A stretch of 64,000 nt of DNA, taken from NCBI RefSeq assembly GCF_900148515.1, contig NZ_FRXN01000002.1, positions 186,001 to 250,000 of the forward strand, read 5' to 3'. The notes beneath the pieces were generated by a model. That model saw nothing but the letters and a program-made list of their open reading frames with translations, had not been told where the DNA came from and ran no database searches. The stretch comes from Algoriphagus zhangzhouensis (GTDB lineage: Bacteria; Bacteroidota; Bacteroidia; Cytophagales; Cyclobacteriaceae). Positions within the stretch are counted from its first letter, which is position 1; each line of letters opens with the position of its first letter. Both the position numbers and the translations under genes were made by a program. Below are positions 59,939-64,000 of this stretch, piece after piece.

Positions 59939-61450
59939 ATGAATTTTCTTTTTTCGATCTTACTATTTTTATTAATTGGTGGCATAGAACCGACCAATCC
60001 ATCCAAGCAGCCAAATATTCTGTTTCTGATCGCCGATGACTGGTCTTACCCTCACGCTGGGATTTATGGTGATCCAGTTGTTCGTACACCGACTTTTGAT
60101 AGGCTAGCCGATGAAGGTGCGCTTTTTATCCATGCATTTACAGCTTCACCATCCTGCTCACCTTCTAGAGCAAGTATACTGACAGGTCGATATCCCCATG
60201 AAAATGAAAGCGGAGGAAATCTCTGGCCGGAGTGGCCGGCTCAGTACCCGACCTATGTGAGTTTATTAGAAAAAGCTGGCTATTTCACGGGTTCTACGAG
60301 AAAAGGATGGGGGCCGGGTGATTTCAAAGTATCAGGTTTGGAAAATAATCCTGCCGGAAAAAGCTATTCTGATTTTGAAACTTTTTTGGAAGAAAGACCA
60401 GAAGGCGCACCTTTTACTTTTTGGTTTGGAAGCACAGATCCTCATCGAGAGTATGTGGCAAATACGGGAATCCAAACAGGGATGAAACTCGAAGATGTGA
60501 TTGTCCCGGGATTCTTTCCGGACAATCCATGTGTAAGAAATGATATTCTGGATTACTTTTTTGAAATTGAAAGATTTGATAGAGAATCCGGTCAATTGAT
60601 CAAAAAACTGGAAGAAATTGGTGAGCTTGACAATACCATTATTGTCATGACCAGTGACAATGGAATGCCTTTCCCAAGAGCTAAAGCCACCATTTATGAC
60701 TATGGCACGAGAATGCCTTTGGCTATTCGCTGGCCGGAAAAAGTAAATCCGGGAACCGTCGTTTCAGACTTTGTCAATTTTGTGGATTTCGCGCCTAGCT
60801 TCTTGGAAGCCGCAGGGCTAACTCCATTGAATATGAGTGGTCAATCACTTTGGGCACTTTTAGCGGGGGAAAAACAAAATCGAAAACAAGTATTCTTGGA
60901 ACGAGAACGACATGCAAATGTCAGGAAAGGCGATTTGAGCTACCCAATGCGCGGAGTTAGGGATGAGAAATTTCTTTATATATGGAACCCTATGCCTGAA
61001 AGAGATCCAGCAGGAAATCCTACCGTGCATCAATCCGTTGGTCAATATGGGGATGTGGATCATTCGATCACGAAATTTATCATAATGGCCATGGAAGAAA
61101 GTGCTGAGTCTGGCAAGCCTGATTATTTTGATTTAGCATTTGGAGCAAGAACGGAGGAAGAGCTATATGATGTCCAAAAAGATCCATATCAACTCAATAA
61201 CTTGGCTGGGGACCCTGCTTTTTCAGAAACAAAAAACAAACTGCGAGCTCAGCTATTGACATGGATGGAAGAGACAAATGATCCTCGGTTTGAAAACCCT
61301 AGGTCCACCTATTGGGATGAATTAAGGTATACACCAAACTATCAAATGGAAGATATCGATTGGGAAAAGAAAATCTTCGAATACAAAATATTCCCACCAT
61401 TCGGGCCATATACAAGGGAAGGAATTCCTTGTATTGTGATAGAAAAATAA
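59939..61450 (+). CDS. Sulfatase, type I, possibly N-sulfoglucosamine-sulfohydrolase-like
   Basis: A 503-residue secreted enzyme with an N-terminal hydrophobic leader. PNILFLIADDWSYPHAGIYG supplies the first metal Asp residues (33-34). SPSCSPSRASILTGR holds the C-x-P-S-R motif, Cys73, which must be converted to formylglycine. TSDNGMPFPRAK gives further metal ligands. The pattern around SPSCSPSRASILTG is like heparan N-sulfatases, so S1_8-like is a guess. Matching needs an FGE or anSME not seen here. Confidence 0.9.
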   Translation: MNFLFSILLFLLIGGIEPTNPSKQPNILFLIADDWSYPHAGIYGDPVVRTPTFDRLADEGALFIHAFTASPSCSPSRASILTGRYPHENESGGNLWPEWPAQYPTYVSLLEKAGYFTGSTRKGWGPGDFKVSGLENNPAGKSYSDFETFLEERPEGAPFTFWFGSTDPHREYVANTGIQTGMKLEDVIVPGFFPDNPCVRNDILDYFFEIERFDRESGQLIKKLEEIGELDNTIIVMTSDNGMPFPRAKATIYDYGTRMPLAIRWPEKVNPGTVVSDFVNFVDFAPSFLEAAGLTPLNMSGQSLWALLAGEKQNRKQVFLERERHANVRKGDLSYPMRGVRDEKFLYIWNPMPERDPAGNPTVHQSVGQYGDVDHSITKFIIMAMEESAESGKPDYFDLAFGARTEEELYDVQKDPYQLNNLAGDPAFSETKNKLRAQLLTWMEETNDPRFENPRSTYWDELRYTPNYQMEDIDWEKKIFEYKIFPPFGPYTREGIPCIVIEK

Positions 61451-61527
61451 ATTCACCACTTTTTCCAAACTCGAAATAGAGGAGTTGGAAGAAATTCCTC
61501 AATTTTGAACTCGAATTTTAACCATCT

Positions 61528-62328
61528 ATGCCCCGAAAGAAAAAGTCAAATTCTTGGTTAGGAGTCATCCTTTTGATTTTCATTGTTGCTGTCGGTTCAG
61601 CCATCCTTGTTTTACAGTTTAACAAGGAGCTGAGATACCGATTAGAAACCTATTTGATTTCAGCACCAGACTTGACCGAAGAACTCAAAGTTGAGCATGC
61701 ATTTCGAAATTTTCCCGGAGGGATTCTAGGAATTGATGTTTCAGAATATCAGGGCAAAATCAATTTCCGCGGACTACAATTGCAATTGGAAGAACATCCC
61801 ATCCAGTTTGTTTTCATTCGCGCCTCAATGGGAGATGATGGTGTTGATGGTAAGTTCAGACAGAATTGGGAAGGCTTTGGAAAACTTCCTGTCAAAAGAG
61901 GCGCCTATCATTACTATCGCCCGAATGAAAACAGTGCCCGACAAGCCGAAAACTTTATCAAAACCACCCAGCTCAAATCCGGTGACTTGATTCCTGTATT
62001 GGATATTGAAAAGCATAGTACGATTCAATCCAAAGACCGGTTAAGAGAAGGGTTGAAAAATTGGCTAAAAATCGTCGAAGAACATTACGGAGTAAAGCCA
62101 ATAATTTACACAGGAGATCGCTTTTTCTGGGAAGTTTTACACAATCAGGGATTTGATCGATATCCTATTTGGGTTGCGAATTACAATATGATCCGCGAAC
62201 CACAAACAAACGGTTGGCTGATCTGGCAGTTTTCAGAAAAAGGCAAATTGGCTGGAATCAAAGAAAAGATCGATTTAAACATCTGGCGAGGGGACCAAAC
62301 CGATTTGGAGCAAATGCTATTGCCTTAA
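61528..62328 (+). CDS. GH25 muramidase, membrane-anchored
   Basis: A 266-residue protein: a membrane helix (about 9-30), then a GH25 barrel. Landmarks: GILGIDVSEYQGKINF (Asp70), VFIRASMGDDGVDGKF, GAYHYYRPNENSARQAENF, IPVLDIEK with the catalytic Asp159 and Glu161, and PIWVANYN. It cleaves MurNAc-GlcNAc bonds of peptidoglycan. Its stop is 1 base from the convergent esterase stop. It may remodel the own wall or attack other cells. Confidence 0.93.
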   Translation: MPRKKKSNSWLGVILLIFIVAVGSAILVLQFNKELRYRLETYLISAPDLTEELKVEHAFRNFPGGILGIDVSEYQGKINFRGLQLQLEEHPIQFVFIRASMGDDGVDGKFRQNWEGFGKLPVKRGAYHYYRPNENSARQAENFIKTTQLKSGDLIPVLDIEKHSTIQSKDRLREGLKNWLKIVEEHYGVKPIIYTGDRFFWEVLHNQGFDRYPIWVANYNMIREPQTNGWLIWQFSEKGKLAGIKEKIDLNIWRGDQTDLEQMLLP

Positions 62329-62329
62329 A

Positions 62330-63502
62330 TCAATCCAACTTTAAAAAATTAATCACCGCTTCATCCCCTTGTAAAGCATGCGATGGGATAGGATGGGTTG
62401 CATCAAATACTCGCAATTGATCTGCGGTCAGGATAGTCACGAAACTTTCATCATACCCATTTTTATAAGGGACTCTGCCCGGATTGATGTCTAGATAGTG
62501 GCCGAAGAAATTATAGGCCGCCGTCCGCTTATTGTAGCCATAATCATGTCTTTCACTTGGCAAGTGCACATTATCAGCTTTGCTTTCAGCTCCGTAAGTA
62601 GCATAGACCCGCTGAATGTATGGAAACTCAATTCTAGGTGTATTCTTAGTCCAATCTCCACCATCAGAAATCAATAACATCGGTCTTGGAGCTGCCAAAG
62701 CTGCAATCTCCACATTGTTGGTTTGGTGATGGTTGCTTTTATGAATAGGCATACCGCTTTCGCAAACACATCCTCCAAAGAAATAAGCTGAAACCATCAC
62801 AGTAGGAACTGAAACGGTAATTCTTGGATCCAAAGCCGTGATCAAGAAAGACTGCGTTCCGCCTCCCGAACCACCTGTTACACCAATTTGAGTAGGATCC
62901 ACATCATCTCGTGAAGTCAAGTAATCCAAAACCCGAATGGAATTATAAGTTTGAATGGTCAAAGCGATAGGCATCTTATGATTGATTTGCTTGGAATCTG
63001 CGTACCCCACCATATCATAGACAAAAACCACTGCGCCCATTCGTGCCAAAACCGCAGCTCTATGTTGGACATCCTCCCAAAAACGCTTGTCCTCTCCATG
63101 TCCATGTGGACTCAGAATTGCTGGACTTTTCTGAAAGGGTTCTTTTTTCAATGGCCTATAAATATTCCCAGTGATAAAAAATCCCGGAAAGCTTTCTATG
63201 GCAATATTCTCCACGATATAGCCATCCATTTCTCTCGTACTATGAATAATTGGATTAAACTCTTGTGTCCTTTCAGGCATTTGCTCCAACTTCATCCCTT
63301 TGATGATTCCTTCCCGAATCATATCCGCTCTTTTTTCCCAATCATCCTGTGTGGTCCAGGCACTTGCCCATTGTTTCATAAAGGCGTTTGCTTCGTCCTC
63401 TTCCCAATGTGCGCCTTGGCAAAGCATTGATTCCTGTGCAATAGCTAGATTTGAAATCAAAAAAATCAGAAATATGAAGGTTGATTCGATCAAGGTTTTC
63501 AT
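62330..63502 (-). CDS. Acetylxylan-esterase-like alpha/beta hydrolase, secreted
   Basis: A 390-residue protein with a signal peptide (1-22, ending LAIA). The nucleophile elbow is GVTGGSGGGTQSF (Ser212). Oxyanion and cap regions: ILSPHGHGEDKRF, VVFVYDMVGYADSK. Late His in SERHDYGYNKR is the probable triad His. Family relatives deacetylate xylan or carry glucuronoyl-esterase-like roles. It lies between a muramidase and a sulfatase fragment, in the carbohydrate region; exact ester unknown. Confidence 0.82.
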   Translation of the reverse strand: MKTLIESTFIFLIFLISNLAIAQESMLCQGAHWEEDEANAFMKQWASAWTTQDDWEKRADMIREGIIKGMKLEQMPERTQEFNPIIHSTREMDGYIVENIAIESFPGFFITGNIYRPLKKEPFQKSPAILSPHGHGEDKRFWEDVQHRAAVLARMGAVVFVYDMVGYADSKQINHKMPIALTIQTYNSIRVLDYLTSRDDVDPTQIGVTGGSGGGTQSFLITALDPRITVSVPTVMVSAYFFGGCVCESGMPIHKSNHHQTNNVEIAALAAPRPMLLISDGGDWTKNTPRIEFPYIQRVYATYGAESKADNVHLPSERHDYGYNKRTAAYNFFGHYLDINPGRVPYKNGYDESFVTILTADQLRVFDATHPIPSHALQGDEAVINFLKLD

Positions 63503-63514
63503 AAAAGTTTTGGT

Positions 63515-64000
63515 TTATTGAACAATGAGAGAAATTTCGCTGGCTTCATAGCCTATTCGTTGAGCATTTACATATAGAGAGTCTCCGGCATTCCATTCGA
63601 ATGGCTGACTGTAGACTTCCCAAGAGTCATTTTTGGATTTTCTATAACCAAATAGAGTACTTGGAGTTGCTGATTTTAGACTAATCTTGCCATCTTGGAA
63701 GCTTACTTCAGGTGTAGCAGTAGCTGGAGCTGTTTCTTGTCCTCCCCACCAGTCATTGACCATTTCGACTTCATTTAAGGCGCCCTTGTCCCCATATTTG
63801 ATCATCCAATCTTCAAGGGCCATACGCATCTCCACCAGTTTATCCTGGTAATCCGAATTACCAACCAAATTGACAAATTCATAAGGGTCAGATTGAGTAT
63901 CATACAACTCCTCCTCAGGTTTTGTAGCATCAAACCAGCGGTCTTGTTCTGGAGTCAATTGGCCTTTTTCATGCAAATCCAATAAATGAAGCATCAATGG
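63515..64000 (-). CDS. Sulfatase C-terminal part with added beta domain (5' end beyond the window)
   Basis: Only the last roughly 160 residues lie in the window; the reading frame remains open at base 64000. PEEELYDTQSDPYEFVNLVGN is the conserved sulfatase C-terminal strand. After it, about 75 residues (PEVSFQDGKISLKSATPSTLFGYR and on, given in part) look like a chitobiase/hexosaminidase C-terminal-type beta sandwich. The catalytic half is not visible. It lies 12 bases upstream of the esterase gene and may share its transcript. Confidence 0.82.
   Translation of the reverse strand, partial: PLMLHLLDLHEKGQLTPEQDRWFDATKPEEELYDTQSDPYEFVNLVGNSDYQDKLVEMRMALEDWMIKYGDKGALNEVEMVNDWWGGQETAPATATPEVSFQDGKISLKSATPSTLFGYRKSKNDSWEVYSQPFEWNAGDSLYVNAQRIGYEASEISLIVQ

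Noticed and set aside
1..64000. CRISPR arrays, tRNA or rRNA genes, insertion sequences, prophage genes
   Set aside because: None was recognised on reading; short tRNAs could be missed by eye, so a tRNA search would be the decisive check.

Overview
The window looks like a piece of a Bacteroidota chromosome, most probably order Cytophagales near Cyclobacteriaceae/Algoriphagus. The reasons are: a complete division and cell-wall (dcw) cluster in the Bacteroidota order with a long-tailed FtsZ; a TonB receptor paired with a DUF4249 lipoprotein; DUF3810 and YpdA proteins; and several promoters with the Bacteroidota -7 box TAnnTTTG. Assignment below order level is inference. No tRNA, rRNA, CRISPR array, insertion sequence or prophage was seen; the window reads as stable chromosomal backbone.

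Layout. 1-2.1 kb: start of a glutamate-dehydrogenase-like gene, then a tightly overlapping CPBP protease / DUF2007 / cdsA unit. 2.1-7.6 kb: dusB, an EamA transporter, a degenerate M23-like protein, DUF3810, an Nfu-type Fe-S protein and a ThuA-like protein. 8.0-13.0 kb: DUF4249 lipoprotein, TonB receptor, purine nucleoside phosphorylase and an FMN reductase. 13.0-28.5 kb: mraZ-rsmH-ftsL-ftsI-murE-mraY-murD-ftsW-murG-murC-ftsQ-ftsA-ftsZ, all leftward, mostly with 4-base overlaps, led by a promoter and three MraZ-type boxes. 28.8-31.4 kb: a BlaI/BlaR1-like pair whose promoter is interlocked with three perfect 16-bp dyads. 31.6-34.8 kb: NRDE protein, YpdA, an RluA-type pseudouridine synthase and a histidine-phosphatase lipoprotein.

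34.8-39.6 kb is a glycerol module: a DeoR-type repressor divergent from glpD-glpK-glpF, so glycerol enters by GlpF, is phosphorylated by GlpK and oxidised by GlpD. 39.6-43.3 kb is a stress and envelope block: Dps, MscS, YihY, a coiled-coil lipoprotein, CsbD and DUF1328. 43.3-48.9 kb is a five-gene two-component cluster: two histidine kinases, two single-domain receivers and an NtrC-type sigma-54 activator.

The most interesting regulatory signal lies here. The csbD/DUF1328 intergenic region and the receiver/DUF2059 intergenic region share a compound element, GAAAGARTGKGGAA followed by AACTGTRGAA and an 18-bp dyad, in the same order and orientation. Each lies upstream of weak -24/-12-like sequences. 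A plausible reading is that the NtrC-type protein controls both its own operon and the csbD/DUF1328 stress genes.

49.5-64 kb is an accessory carbohydrate region: a hairpin-rich 700-bp gap, a GMC oxidoreductase with its Tat-type partner, a GH43/GH130-like propeller protein, DUF2147, an M20 peptidase, a GH13 enzyme, a lipoprotein fusing a propeller with a six-hairpin-like domain, a sulfatase, a GH25 muramidase, an acetylxylan-esterase-like hydrolase and the end of a second sulfatase. No SusC/SusD pair is present in this part.
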